From contig CAVTUH010000001.1 in assembly GCA_963737835.1 (NCBI GenBank), positions 1,612,001 through 1,676,000 of the forward strand: a stretch of 64,000 bases of DNA. Direction: 5' to 3'. The notes under the pieces were generated by a model. It saw only the letters and a program-made list of their open reading frames with translations. It was not told the origin of the DNA and did no database searches. Below, piece by piece: positions 18,279 through 27,569 of this stretch. Origin of the DNA: Palsa-1248 sp963737835. GTDB taxonomy: Bacteria > Gemmatimonadota > Gemmatimonadetes > Gemmatimonadales > Gemmatimonadaceae. Each line of letters starts with the position of its first letter. Position 1 is the first letter of the stretch. A program made the translations under genes and the position numbers.

Positions 18279-18947
18279 GTGCGCTCGCGCCTGCCGCTCT
18301 TTCCATTACCCCTGGTGCTGTTCCCCGGCGCACACCGACCACTCCACATCTACGAACCCCGGTATCGGGCCATGCTCGCCGACTGCCTGGCGGACGACCG
18401 CTCGTTCGGGGTGCTGTTTCGGCCCGAGGGTGTGCGCGAGCGAGAAATCCCGCCGGGTCACGTCGGATGCATTGCCCAGGTCGAGCGCGCGGAGGCGCTC
18501 CCCGACGGTCGCGCCAACATCATGATCCAGGGCAGCGAGCGGTTCGTGTTGGAAGGGTTTGCCGAGACCGATCGACCCTATCACGTCGGGGCCGTGGCGG
18601 GCTACGAAGATGCCGACGAGCCGGTCGTGGCGTTGGCCCCGGTGGCGGATCGCGTGCGCGAGCTCTTTGTCCGCGTTGGTACGGCCGCGCGAACGCTCGC
18701 CGACGATTCCGACGCGCTGCCGGCGCTCCCCGATGATCCGAAAATGCTGGCGTTCGCGATTGCCGGCGTGATCGACATGAACGTGAAGGATCAGCAACGG
18801 CTACTCGTCTCGCGCTCACCAGGCGGACGCCTCCGCGAGATCGAGGTGCTGCTCGCTCCAGCCGTCGAGGCACTCGAGCACCGCGCGGTCGTGCACGTGC
18901 GCGCCAAGTCGAACGGTCATGGGCCACAGCCCCAGTCCCAGACCTGA
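18279..18947 (+). CDS. LON peptidase substrate-binding domain protein
   Basis: About 222 residues matching the N-terminal substrate-binding domain of Lon without its ATPase or protease. Signature LPLFPLPLVLFPGAHRPLHI at the start, then YEPRYRAMLADCL and GCIAQVERAEALPDGR. Stand-alone versions are widespread and of unclear function. GTG 18279 is chosen because it lies after the stop of the polysaccharide gene; the ATG at 18204 would overlap it by 62 nt. The 3' end overlaps the glcD start by 29 nt, so it may be co-transcribed with the glycolate oxidase genes. Confidence 0.82.
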   Translation: MRSRLPLFPLPLVLFPGAHRPLHIYEPRYRAMLADCLADDRSFGVLFRPEGVREREIPPGHVGCIAQVERAEALPDGRANIMIQGSERFVLEGFAETDRPYHVGAVAGYEDADEPVVALAPVADRVRELFVRVGTAARTLADDSDALPALPDDPKMLAFAIAGVIDMNVKDQQRLLVSRSPGGRLREIEVLLAPAVEALEHRAVVHVRAKSNGHGPQPQSQT

Positions 18948-20388
18948 CGCATCCGAAGCGAGCGCGACGCTCGTGCGCGCGCTCGAGGGTGTCGTGGGCC
19001 CGCGCGGCGTCCTGCGTCGAGCGAGCGAGCTCCTGGTCTATACGTCGGACGCACTGCCCGGCTATCGCAAGGTGCCGTCGCTCGCGGTGTTCCCCTCGAC
19101 ACGCGATCAGTTGATCGCTGTCGTTCGAGTCCTCGCCGACCACGAGGCGCCGTTCGTCCCGCGCGGCGCTGGGACGGGCTTGTCGGCGGGCGCACTGGCC
19201 GACGGCGTCGTCCTCATCGGTCTCAACCGCCTGCGCCGGATTCTGGCGCTCGATCCCCACAACGCCGTGGCCGTCGTCGAGCCGGGCGTGGTCAATGCCA
19301 CGTTGTCGCGCGCTGCGGCCCCGTTTGGCCTGTACTACGCGCCGGACCCGTCGAGTCAGGCGGCGTGCACGATCGGCGGTAACGTGGCGGAGAATTCGGG
19401 CGGCCCCCACTGCCTGAAGTACGGAGTGACACTCAACCACGTGCTGGGCGTGACCGCCATCCTTCCGGACGGAGACATCGTCGCGCTGGGCAACGGCGTG
19501 GCCGGTGGCGAGTCGACCGGGTACGATCTACTGGGCGCGTTCGTCGGCTCGGAGGGATGCTTTGGCGTGGCCCTCGACGTGACGGTGAAGCTCACGCGCA
19601 CGCCGGCCGCGGTGCGCACGCTGCTGGCCGACTTTCCGCATCTGCTCGACGCGGCGCGAGCGACATCCGCGATCATCGCTGCGGGCATCGTGCCGGCGGC
19701 GCTCGAGATGATGGATGGCCCCACGATTCGCGCCGTCGAGGCCTCGGTGTATGCGGCCGGGTATCCGACGGACGTCGATGCCGTGTTGCTGGCCGAAGTC
19801 GACGGGCCCGCGGCGGGCCTCGAAGCGGATGCGCGGACCATCTCGCAGCTCTGTACCGATCATGGCGCCCGTACCGTGCGTGTCGCCTCGGATCCCGCCG
19901 ATCGTGCCCGACTGTGGCAGGGTCGCAAGAAGGCCTTCGGTGCCATGGGGAGAGTGTCCTCGCACCTCGTGGTGCAGGACGCGGTGATCCCGCGCACGCG
20001 GCTGCCGGACGTGCTCCTGCAGATCCGCGAGATTGCCGCCGCGCACGGCGTGACCGTGTGCAACGTGTTCCACGCCGGCGACGGGAACCTGCATCCGAAC
20101 ATCCCCTACCACGGGGATAACGCCGAAGAGGTGGCGCGGGTCGGCGCAGCGATGCGCGCGATCATGCGGTGCTGCGTTGATGCGGGCGGGACAATTACAG
20201 GGGAGCACGGCGTCGGGTTGGATAAACTGGAGTACATGGATCTCATTTTCTCGCCCGAGTCGCTCGCCGCTCAATGTCGACTCCGCGAGGTGTTCGACCC
20301 GGCGCGCCGCTCCAACCCGGGCAAGGTTGTGCCGACGCGGTACTGTCGGGAATGGGCGTCGGCCTCTCGCGCGATGAGGCGCCCATGA
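18919..20388 (+). CDS. glcD: Glycolate oxidase subunit GlcD (FAD-linked oxidase)
   Basis: A 489-residue flavoprotein of the VAO/PCMH family. It oxidises glycolate (or D-lactate) to glyoxylate and passes electrons via GlcF to the respiratory chain. The FAD-binding fold is visible: FVPRGAGTGLSAGAL, VEPGVVNATLSRAA, PDPSSQAACTIGGNVAENSGG and GSEGCFGV. The C-terminal cap has VCNVFHAGDGNLHPNI and GTITGEHGVGLDK, where histidines bind the substrate region. Its TGA overlaps the glcE ATG in ATGA. With glcE and glcF following directly, glycolate oxidase is more likely than a lone D-lactate dehydrogenase. Confidence 0.9.
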   Translation: MGHSPSPRPDASEASATLVRALEGVVGPRGVLRRASELLVYTSDALPGYRKVPSLAVFPSTRDQLIAVVRVLADHEAPFVPRGAGTGLSAGALADGVVLIGLNRLRRILALDPHNAVAVVEPGVVNATLSRAAAPFGLYYAPDPSSQAACTIGGNVAENSGGPHCLKYGVTLNHVLGVTAILPDGDIVALGNGVAGGESTGYDLLGAFVGSEGCFGVALDVTVKLTRTPAAVRTLLADFPHLLDAARATSAIIAAGIVPAALEMMDGPTIRAVEASVYAAGYPTDVDAVLLAEVDGPAAGLEADARTISQLCTDHGARTVRVASDPADRARLWQGRKKAFGAMGRVSSHLVVQDAVIPRTRLPDVLLQIREIAAAHGVTVCNVFHAGDGNLHPNIPYHGDNAEEVARVGAAMRAIMRCCVDAGGTITGEHGVGLDKLEYMDLIFSPESLAAQCRLREVFDPARRSNPGKVVPTRYCREWASASRAMRRP

Positions 20389-21683
20389 GCACCGTGCAGG
20401 AGCGTGACACGCTCCGGCCGACGCCCAGCGTCGGGGTGCTGCAGACCGTCGCGGACGTACAGGACGCCGTGCGGGAAGCCGCTGCGAGGCGCACGCCACT
20501 CAGGATCCTCGGTCTCGGCACCTGGCTCGACGGTGGCCACCCCACATCGCCGGACGCCCGACCGATCCGCCTCAGCGCTCTCGAGGGGATCACCGACTAC
20601 ACACCCGGCGACCTCACACTCACCGCGCGCTCCGGCACACCACTCTCGACGATCGAAGCCGCCGCGGCCAGTGAGAATCAATGGCTGCCGCTCGATCCGT
20701 TCTCCGTCGCGGAGCACGGCGGCTCCATCGGTGCGACCATCGCGACGGCGTCCGCCGGCCCGCTGGCCGCCGCGTTTGGCCTCCCGCGCGACGTCGTGCT
20801 GGGTCTCGAAGCGGTCACCGGCGAAGGTGCGGTGATTCGCACTGGTGGTCGCGTCGTGAAGAACGTGGCCGGCTTCGATCTCACGCGCCTCTTGACTGGC
20901 GCCTGGGGCACCCTTGGCATACTCACCGAAGTCACGGTCCGCCTCCGCGGCCGACCGCTCTGTGACGAGACTCTGGTGATCGCGCGGCGCCGCACGCGGG
21001 CGGGGCGCGGCACGCGCGACACCGATGGGAACGGAATCGACGACCTCTTGGAGGCACTCCGTACGGCAGTGGCGGCGCCCGTCGCGCTGGAGGTGCTCAA
21101 TCGTGGCTTGGCCAGTCAGCTGGAGTTGCCTGGAGGCAGCGACGGCCCGGTCGCGCTGGCTCGGATCACCGGCAACGCCGAGCGCGTGGCCGCTGAGCGC
21201 GCGGCGCTGGAGGCAATCGGCGATGCCGTGCCGGTCGTCCCGCAGATCTGGACTGCACTGCGGCGCGCCGAGGCGGGAACGAGCGTGGGGGCGGCGGTGC
21301 TGCGCTGGTCGCAGGTCCCGTCGCTCCTGAACGCGACGTGGGCGCACGCTGGCGTCGCATGTGCGCCCTTTGCCGACGCCCTCGTTCACGCGTCCGTCGC
21401 CCGCGGCATCGTGCGCGCCATCATCCCGAACCCCGGCTCGGCTCCCCTAGCAGCGGCCATTGCGGGTGACGCCGCTCGCACGCGCGAGATCGCCGGAGCG
21501 GTCGACCCTCACGCGACGGGGTTCGCGGGTACGTGCATCCCGGAGCGCCTGCCTCCCTGGCTGTGGGGCGCTGTCGGCGCGCGTGCGATGCGCGATCCGC
21601 TCTCACGGCGTGTCCGCCGCGCATTCGACCCCGCGCATGTCCTCAATCCGGGCATCCTCGGCGAGGAGATCGACCGTGGTTGA
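20385..21683 (+). CDS. glcE: Glycolate oxidase subunit GlcE (FAD-binding)
   Basis: Second flavin-binding subunit of glycolate oxidase, about 432 residues from the ATG at 20385 that overlaps the glcD stop. Motifs include LRILGLGTWLDGG, TPGDLTLTARSGTPLSTIE and GGRVVKNVAGFDLTRLLTGA, the last being characteristic of GlcE. The C-terminus ends with RRAFDPAHVLNPG, shared with GlcD. The start is set by the ATGA overlap; an upstream ATG in frame at 20274 lies inside glcD. The glcF GTG lies 5 nt before this gene's stop, so all three are tightly coupled. Confidence 0.9.
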   Translation: MSTVQERDTLRPTPSVGVLQTVADVQDAVREAAARRTPLRILGLGTWLDGGHPTSPDARPIRLSALEGITDYTPGDLTLTARSGTPLSTIEAAAASENQWLPLDPFSVAEHGGSIGATIATASAGPLAAAFGLPRDVVLGLEAVTGEGAVIRTGGRVVKNVAGFDLTRLLTGAWGTLGILTEVTVRLRGRPLCDETLVIARRRTRAGRGTRDTDGNGIDDLLEALRTAVAAPVALEVLNRGLASQLELPGGSDGPVALARITGNAERVAAERAALEAIGDAVPVVPQIWTALRRAEAGTSVGAAVLRWSQVPSLLNATWAHAGVACAPFADALVHASVARGIVRAIIPNPGSAPLAAAIAGDAARTREIAGAVDPHATGFAGTCIPERLPPWLWGAVGARAMRDPLSRRVRRAFDPAHVLNPGILGEEIDRG

Positions 21684-23035
21684 CCGCGCGAACGGCGCTC
21701 GACTGACCCAAGACGAACTGGCGATCGGAGGCGATGACGCATCCGCGGCACGGGAAACGCCGCTCGCGCGCGCGAGGCACGGACTCGATCTGTGCGTGCA
21801 CTGCGGATTCTGCCTGCAGGCCTGCCCCACGTATCTCGCGCTCGAAGACGAGAACGACAGCCCGCGTGGTCGGCTCGTGCTGATGCGCGCCCTCGTCGAA
21901 GGGACAGTCGCCGTCGACGACGTCAGTGTGCAGACGCACATCGACCGTTGTCTGGGCTGCCGCGCCTGTGAGACGGCCTGTCCGTCCGGCGTACCGTATG
22001 GCGAGTTGCTCGAGGCGACGCGGGCAACGCTCATCGCCCAGCGCCCGCTGGTCCCCGTGGGCCGAGCGATCCTCTGGGTGTTCGCTCGACCGGGCCGGCT
22101 CGGTATCGCGCTCGCAGCGGCCCGCGTGCTGCGCGCCACGCGCATCGCATCGTTGCTCTCGCGACTCCCCGGCCGCATCGGGTTCGCGATGGCGATGTTG
22201 GCGAGCACCACGCGCCGCCGATCGGCGCCGTGGCATCGGAGTCAGCGAGCCGCTGAGCCCGCATTCGAGCGCGCCACGCGAAACCGAAGGCGGCGGTCGC
22301 GGTCGCGCCGCGCTCCTGCGCGGCTGCGTCATGGACGGGTTGTTTCGCGAGACCAATCGCGCCACGGTGCGGGCCGTGCGCCGCGCGGGATTCGAGGTCA
22401 TCGATGCGCCGGGCCAGGGATGCTGCGGTGCGCTGCACGCGCACGCCGGCGATCTCGAGGGGGCGCGCGAGCTGGCGCGGGCGAACGTCGACGCGTTCGC
22501 TCGTTCAGGGGTGTCAGTCATCGTCAGCAACGCCGCTGGCTGCGGGGCCATGCTCGAGTCGTACGGCCATCTGCTCGCGGACGATCCGGAGTGGGCTGAG
22601 CGCGCGGCGCGCGTCGCAGTGGCAGCCCGGGATGTGAGCGAAGTCGTTGCACCGTTCGTGGGCACACCGGCGGGGAGCGACCACGCTGCGCAGACACCTG
22701 ACGCACCGCCGGTTCGAGTCGCATACGACCCTCCGTGCCACCTGCTTCATGGCCAGCGGGTGAGCGCACCACCGCTTGCAATGCTGGCTGCCGTCCCGGG
22801 CATCGAGCTCGTGCCGCTCACCGATGCCGAGCAATGCTGCGGCGCAGCTGGCATCTACAACCTGCTGCAGCCCGGCATCTCGGAATCAGTCCTCGCGGCG
22901 AAGCTCGCGCACATCGCCGCCTCCGGCGCAGCGTGGGTCGCGACGGGCAATCCGGGATGCCTCATGCAGATCGGCGCCGGATTGCGGCGAGCAGGGAGTC
23001 GCGTGGGCGTGGTCCACCCGGTGGATATGCTGTAG
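21676..23035 (+). pseudogene. glcF: Glycolate oxidase iron-sulfur subunit GlcF, with one apparent +1 frameshift
   Basis: Iron-sulfur subunit with two [4Fe-4S] sites and two CCG domains, moving electrons from GlcDE to the membrane quinone pool. GTG 21676 is preceded by GAGGAG. The first frame has both clusters: CVHCGFCLQACP and CLGCRACETACPSG. The second frame carries the rest: LLRGCVMDGLF, QGCCGALHAHAGD, YDPPCHLLHGQ and EQCCGAAGIYNL. The frames meet between about 22200 and 22310, a low-conservation linker. Dropping one T from the GCATTC at 22259-22264 gives a continuous linker (EPASSAPRETEGG). Every functional motif survives, so a sequencing insertion is plausible; otherwise the subunit would be truncated after the ferredoxin-like part. 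Confidence 0.86.
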
Positions 23036-23050
23036 GGCTATCTTTCCCCC

Positions 23051-24103
23051 ATGCCTGATTCAGCCGTCGAGCAAGTCAGCGCGACCGCGATAGATCGAGA
23101 GTACGCCATTCTCCAGCAGGGCGCACTCGTGGTGGATCGGTCGGCTCGGGCCCGGTGGCGGTTCACGGGTGCGCAAGCACGCGCCACGATTGCGGGCCTT
23201 GTCACCAATGATGTCGTTGGACTCGAGCCCGGGCGCGGCTGCTACGCGGGCGTCCTGACGCCCAAAGGGAAGATCATCGCGGACGTCCGCATCTTTGCGC
23301 TTCGCGATGCCGTGTTGGTCGACACGTCGCTCCGCGCCGCTCCCGGATGGGCGGAAGTCGTGCGCAAGTACGTGAACCCCCGCGTCACGGCGTACGAGGA
23401 TGTGACGCAATCGAGCAGTGACATTGGAGTGTTCGGTCCGGGCGCCGACTCGGTCGTGCGCGCCGCGCTCGGCCTCGGCAGTGGGGTGATCCTGCCGTCG
23501 GCACCGTACGCGCATCTCGAATACGAAGATTGCGGATCGCCAACGGTCGTCGCGTGCGTCCCCGATGCGGGCCGGGGATGGGAGATCGTCGTTCCCACGC
23601 AAGCTGCAACAGGGGTGATCGAGCGAATGCGCCAGGCGGGAGGTGTGGTGGGGAGCCCATCGGTGCTCGACATCGCGCGCGTTGAGCTGGGGCGGCCCGA
23701 ATGGGGTGCCGACATTGACGAAGGCACGATGCCACAAGAAGCGAACTTCGATGAGCTCGGTGCGATTTCCTACACGAAGGGCTGTTATACCGGGCAGGAA
23801 CCGGTGGCGCGGATCCATTTCCGCGGTCATGTCAATCGGTACTTGCGAGGCGTGCGCCTGGCTGCGGGCGACCCGATCCCGCCGCCGCGCGCGGGCCTGG
23901 TCAATGCAACCGGCGCGGCCGTTGGCGACGTGCGCTCCACCGTGCAATCACCACGATACGGTCCGATCGCGTTGGCAATGATCCGGCGTGAAGTCGAGCG
24001 GGGAGCCACACTCACTGCGCGGTGGGAGACGACCAGCGATCAACCGGCCGGCGAGACGCGCGTGACCGTGGAAAGTCTGCCGTTCACGGAGGTGGACGAC
24101 TGA
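23051..24103 (+). CDS. ygfZ: Folate-binding protein YgfZ (GcvT-like)
   Basis: A 350-residue tetrahydrofolate-binding protein of the YgfZ/IBA57 family, which supports assembly or repair of certain iron-sulfur enzymes. The hallmark KGCYTGQEPVAR motif, with its essential Cys, is present near residue 240. The GcvT-like fold is seen in LVTNDVVGLEPGRGCYAGVL and PKGKIIADVRIFAL. It starts 15 nt after glcF and runs in the same direction, so it may be co-transcribed. A role in maturing the Fe-S clusters of GlcF or MutY is only a suggestion. Confidence 0.9.
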   Translation: MPDSAVEQVSATAIDREYAILQQGALVVDRSARARWRFTGAQARATIAGLVTNDVVGLEPGRGCYAGVLTPKGKIIADVRIFALRDAVLVDTSLRAAPGWAEVVRKYVNPRVTAYEDVTQSSSDIGVFGPGADSVVRAALGLGSGVILPSAPYAHLEYEDCGSPTVVACVPDAGRGWEIVVPTQAATGVIERMRQAGGVVGSPSVLDIARVELGRPEWGADIDEGTMPQEANFDELGAISYTKGCYTGQEPVARIHFRGHVNRYLRGVRLAAGDPIPPPRAGLVNATGAAVGDVRSTVQSPRYGPIALAMIRREVERGATLTARWETTSDQPAGETRVTVESLPFTEVDD

Positions 24104-24145
24104 GGGCGCGAGACGACTGATGCGGCCGCGATCCACCATCAAGAG

Positions 24146-24181
24146 CAACGGGCCAGCCTCGCGCGCGAGGCTGGCCCGTTG
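24146..24181. terminator. Perfect 36-nt palindrome, probable bidirectional terminator
   Basis: The sequence from 24146 to 24181 equals its own reverse complement (arm CAACGGGCCAGCCTCG, centre CGCG). It can form a 16-bp stem with a 4-nt loop on either strand. It sits between the ends of ygfZ (plus) and the convergent lipoprotein gene (minus), where a two-way terminator is expected. No long T tract follows on either side. Confidence 0.75.
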
Positions 24182-24206
24182 TGCACCAACGTTATTGCTC
24201 AGGTCC

Positions 24207-24440
24207 TTACTTCTTCTTCTTGGTCACCGCCGAGTTTGGCGTAGCGGCCTTCATGCCCGTGTCCATATTCATTCCTTTCATACCCGTGTCCTTCTTCATG
24301 CCCGTGTCCGCAGGAGCGGGTGCCATGGCCGGTGGGGGTGTCGCAGTCGACGTGGTGTCGGTCATGGTGGAGCTCGTTTCCTTTGTCTTACAAGCGGCGA
24401 CCGCGAACAGAGCAGCGGCGACAACGACCAGGCGCTTCAT
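24207..24440 (-). CDS. Small lipoprotein with Met-rich DTGMK repeats
   Basis: A 77-residue protein with a lipoprotein signal peptide: basic start MKRL, hydrophobic stretch, lipobox AVAAC with Cys17. The mature part is a low-complexity Thr/Pro/Ala-rich tail with the repeated unit DTGMK (four near copies, one reading MKGMNMDTGM) and ends in four lysines. GAGGAG stands about 8 nt before ATG 24440. No family was recognised. Methionine-rich periplasmic tails sometimes bind Cu(I) or act as oxidant sinks, but no metal-transport neighbour is present to support this. Confidence 0.65.
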   Translation of the reverse strand: MKRLVVVAAALFAVAACKTKETSSTMTDTTSTATPPPAMAPAPADTGMKKDTGMKGMNMDTGMKAATPNSAVTKKKK

Positions 24441-24682
24441 CTACGATCTCCTCGGGAGGGGGGGCGGTACCAGTGCCAGGTATTGCAAAACCCAACGCCC
24501 CGCGCACGCACACGTCGTGCCCGGAGCCAGCGGCCGGAAAGTTATTGAGCAGTAAGGTGGTGTCAAGCGGGCTGCGACCCAGCGTGCGTAGAGCCGAGGC
24601 AGCCATGACGCCAGATTGTATGGCAGCCAGGCAGATTTGGCTGTGTCTGCAGTAAATCTTTCTTCTGTCCCGGAGATGTCCG

Positions 24683-26155
24683 TTGCCGCACTACCCTGAT
24701 AGCCTCGGCGCGCTCAAGCGATCGCCGTTCGCTGCCTCCGACCTCGCATGCCGGTCGGTGAAGGATGAGATGCGCAGCAATCTGCTTGCGCGACTTCGCC
24801 ATGGCGGCCCGCTCTTCCCGGGAGTCATTGGCTACGAAGACACCGTCATGCCGCAACTCGTCAACGCCATCCTGTCGCGGCACAACTTCATCCTCCTGGG
24901 CCTTCGCGGGCAGGCCAAGTCACGCATCCTGCGGTCGCTCACGACACTGCTCGACGAGGCGATCCCGATCATCGCCGGCAGTGAGGTCAATGACAACCCG
25001 TATGCGCCGATCTCCAAGTTCGGCCGCCAGCTGGTCAGCGAAGCGGGTGACGATACACCAGTGGCCTGGCTCGACCGCGAGAGTCGCTACGTCGAGAAAT
25101 TGGCGACGCCCGACGTGACCATCGCCGACATTATCGGCGATCTGGACCCGATCAAGGCGGCCCGCGGGGGACATCTGCTGTCCGACGAGTTGACGATCCA
25201 GTACGGGATGCTGCCGCGTGCGAACCGAGGGATCTTCGCGCTGAATGAGCTGCCGGACCTCTCCGGCAAGGTGCAAGTCAGCCTGTTCAACATCATGCAG
25301 GAAGGCGACGTCCAGATCAAAGGGTATCCGGTCCGTCTGCCGCTCGATCTGCTCCTGTGCTTCACTGCGAACCCGGAGGACTACACGGCCCGCGGGAAGA
25401 TCATTACGCCGCTCAAGGATCGCATCGGCAGCGAGATCATTACGCACTATCCCGAAACGGTCGATCTGGGCATCGCAATCACGCGGCAGGAAGCATGGAC
25501 TACACGCAAGGGGCCGACGATCCGCGTGCCCGACTTCATCGCGGAAGTCGTGGAACGCATCGCGTTCGAGGCGCGCACGGACAAACGCGTCGATCGCCGC
25601 TCGGGCGTATCGCAGCGCCTGCCGATCAGCGTCCTCGAGAACGTGGTGTCCAACGCGGAGCGCCGCGCGTTGGTGACGGGGGAATCCGAGGTCGTTCCGC
25701 GCATCGGCGACGTCTACGCCGCGCTCCCCGCCATCACGGGCAAACTGGAGTTGGAGTACGAGGGCGAGCTCGTCGGCGGGCACCTCATCGCGCGAGAGCT
25801 GATCCGGCGCGCGGCCGACGCGACCTTTCGCGAGCGAGCGGGCGGCGCCAACACGGATGACGTCGTGATGTGGTTCGACGCCGGCGGCGCGTTGCAGGTA
25901 GCCGATGATGTGTCGGCGGACGCGGTCTTCAAGGGATTCGAGACGGTGCCCGGCCTGGTCCAGGTCGTCCGCAACACCGGGCTCGCGCGCAAGGGTGACG
26001 CCGCCGTCGGCGCCGCCGCGTGCGAGCTGGTGCTCGAGTCCCTGGTGGCCCGAAAGAAGATTTCCCGGTCCGACACGGGCCAGTATGGGCGTGCGGTCCA
26101 GGAGCCGCGCCGGCGCCCGGGACAAGACATGTTTGGCGGCGGCCTGTCGGCCTGA
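24683..26155 (+). CDS. MoxR-type AAA+ ATPase (magnesium-chelatase ChlI-like)
   Basis: A 490-residue AAA+ ATPase related to the I subunit of magnesium chelatase and to MoxR/RavA proteins, which with a VWA partner remodel other proteins or insert metals. Walker A is LLGLRGQAKSRIL; the Walker B strand reads GIFALNELPDL, with Asn in place of the usual Asp; sensor-1 region is LCFTANPEDYTARG; arginine-bearing PLKDRIGSEI follows. The TTG start at 24683 has GGAG 7 nt upstream. Two kilobases on lies a VWA gene that is very likely the functional partner. No tetrapyrrole genes are near, so true Mg-chelatase activity is unlikely. Confidence 0.85.
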   Translation: MPHYPDSLGALKRSPFAASDLACRSVKDEMRSNLLARLRHGGPLFPGVIGYEDTVMPQLVNAILSRHNFILLGLRGQAKSRILRSLTTLLDEAIPIIAGSEVNDNPYAPISKFGRQLVSEAGDDTPVAWLDRESRYVEKLATPDVTIADIIGDLDPIKAARGGHLLSDELTIQYGMLPRANRGIFALNELPDLSGKVQVSLFNIMQEGDVQIKGYPVRLPLDLLLCFTANPEDYTARGKIITPLKDRIGSEIITHYPETVDLGIAITRQEAWTTRKGPTIRVPDFIAEVVERIAFEARTDKRVDRRSGVSQRLPISVLENVVSNAERRALVTGESEVVPRIGDVYAALPAITGKLELEYEGELVGGHLIARELIRRAADATFRERAGGANTDDVVMWFDAGGALQVADDVSADAVFKGFETVPGLVQVVRNTGLARKGDAAVGAAACELVLESLVARKKISRSDTGQYGRAVQEPRRRPGQDMFGGGLSA

Positions 26156-26161
26156 TGCGCT

Positions 26162-26663
26162 GTGGCAACGACGGTCCGAGCGGCGACGCCCGCTGACTTG
26201 GACACGGTGCTCGCGCTCCGGCTCGCGCTCCTGCGCGAAGCGCGCGACCATCCGATCTACGGGCGGCTGCGGAGTGACGCGGAGCGACGGGCGCGCCGCT
26301 TGTTTCGCTTGCAGCTGGAATCGCCCAAAGAGGTCACGCTGCTCGCCGAGCGTGCCGGGAAGCCGGTGGGGATCCTGCGATGCGTGGAGTCCGAAGGGTC
26401 GCCACTCCTCGAGCCGGCATGGTATGCCTACGTGTCATCCGTCTATGTCGTGCCGGAAGCCCGGCGGCTCGGCGTGCTCCGCAGCCTCTTGCGCCATGCG
26501 TCGGAGTGGTGCAGCCACCGCGGCCTCGATGAGAATGCGTCTCCACAGTGTGACCGGCGCGGACGCGAACGCGGCGTGGGACGCGTTGGGATTCCAGATC
26601 GTCGAACAAATGCGGATTCGTCCGATTCGCCGACACAGCCCCAGCGGCTGCGCACAGATCTAG
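26162..26663 (+). pseudogene. GNAT-family N-acetyltransferase, with one apparent +1 frameshift
   Basis: About 166 residues in two frames. GTG 26162 begins 6 nt after the ATPase gene. The first frame has the GNAT N-terminus (TVRAATPADLDTVLALR) and the acetyl-CoA-binding core AYVSSVYVVPEARRLGVLRSLL. Around 26528-26535 homology moves to the next frame, MRLHSVTGADANAAWDALGF, the usual last strand and helix of the fold, ending at TAG 26663. The junction contains GAATGC. If real, the frameshift replaces the final strand and probably inactivates the enzyme; if it is a sequencing insertion, the gene is whole. The substrate is unknown. Confidence 0.75.
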
Positions 26664-26699
26664 CCCAGCTCTCGCCCACACCGTCTCGCAGGATACTCA

Positions 26700-27371
26700 A
26701 TGCCGCTCGTTACGATCAGTCGGCAATACGGGTCGGGCGGGTCCGTCGTGGCTGCCGGCGTGGCCGAGCGCCTGGGTTGGCGGCTGCTCGACAACGCGAT
26801 TGTCGACGCAATCGCACAGCAGATGGGCGTGAGCGCCGACACGGTGCGAGCGCTCGACGAGCGTCAGCCGCCCTTGATCGCCCGTATTGCCGACGCGTTG
26901 GCGCTGGATGCGGGAGAGGTGCTGTCACCGAGCGCTGGTGCAGCGGTTCTCTCAGCCGATGAACGGGTGATCGAGACGACCCGCCGTGTCATGGAAGCGG
27001 CGGTCGCACAGGGACCCGTGGTCGTCGTCGGACGCGGTGCACAGGTCGTTCTGAGCCGGCGCACCGACGCGACCCACGTGTTTTGCTACGCACCGCGTGA
27101 TGCGCTCGCGCGGCGTGTGGCCGCCCGCGAAAACCTCAGCCTTGCTGCGGCCGAACGTCGTGTCGACGAGATCAATCACCAGCGCGCCGCGACCGTACGG
27201 CAGCACTATGGGCGCACGTGGGGCGCGCCGGAGAACTACCATCTCTGCGTGAACACGGAGTGGCTGGGAATCGACGGGGCCGTGGATTTGGTGGTGCGCG
27301 CAGTTGAGCGACTGCAAAAGCCGCGAATCGGGACTCGGGATTCGGGATTCGGGAATCTCAACGACGGATGA
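26700..27371 (+). CDS. Cytidylate kinase-like family protein
   Basis: A 223-residue P-loop nucleotide/nucleoside kinase of the cytidylate-kinase-like family. The N-terminal strand and P-loop variant TISRQYGSGGSVVA, the LID-like RVAARENLSLAAAERRVDEI and the helix RAATVRQHYGRTW are visible. True CMP kinase (Cmk) has a differently arranged loop, so the substrate is uncertain. The last 15 residues (RIGTRDSGFG...) are encoded by GGGATTC-type heptad repeats (27330-27358), so the repeat array runs into the gene and extends its C-terminus. It follows the acetyltransferase gene by 36 nt. Confidence 0.82.
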   Translation: MPLVTISRQYGSGGSVVAAGVAERLGWRLLDNAIVDAIAQQMGVSADTVRALDERQPPLIARIADALALDAGEVLSPSAGAAVLSADERVIETTRRVMEAAVAQGPVVVVGRGAQVVLSRRTDATHVFCYAPRDALARRVAARENLSLAAAERRVDEINHQRAATVRQHYGRTWGAPENYHLCVNTEWLGIDGAVDLVVRAVERLQKPRIGTRDSGFGNLNDG

Positions 27372-27562
27372 CAACAGCGGGCGGCCTAAAGGCCGCCCCT
27401 ACAGGTCGGCGAGGACAGTGAGAATCCCGAGTGCGCTAGGCCTCTTTCAGAATCCTCGTCGACGCATTCCGATCTAGCACCGTCCGCAGCACCATGTAGG
27501 GGCGGGCTTTAGCCCGCCCATTTTTTTCGTCGAGGGTTGTTCCCGAATCCCGAGTCCCGGCC
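27324..27562. repeat. Composite inverted repeat: GGGATTC heptads around two REP-like palindromes
   Basis: Left heptads GGACTCG/GGATTCG/GGATTCG (27331-27353) face right heptads reading TCCCGAATCCCGAGTCCC (27541-27558). Between them are two palindromes in opposite orientation: GGGCGGCCTAAAGGCCGCCC followed by CTACA (27379-27404), and TGTAGG followed by GGCGGGCTTTAGCCCGCC (27495-27519). The whole block separates the converging kinase-like and MFS genes. Confidence 0.65.
27498..27527 (+). terminator. Intrinsic terminator after the cytidylate-kinase-like gene
   Basis: GGGCGGGCT, short loop, AGCCCGCCC and then a run of seven T residues (27521-27527). This is the classic factor-independent form on the plus strand, 130 nt after the kinase-like gene. 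The stem is also one of the REP-like palindromes, so the repeat itself appears to serve as terminator. Confidence 0.7.
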
Positions 27563-27569
27563 TTCTGCC

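Noticed and set aside
24683..26155. True magnesium chelatase (bacteriochlorophyll synthesis)
   Set aside because: No bch/chl genes are present and the Walker B motif departs from that of ChlI; a MoxR-type chaperone role is more likely.
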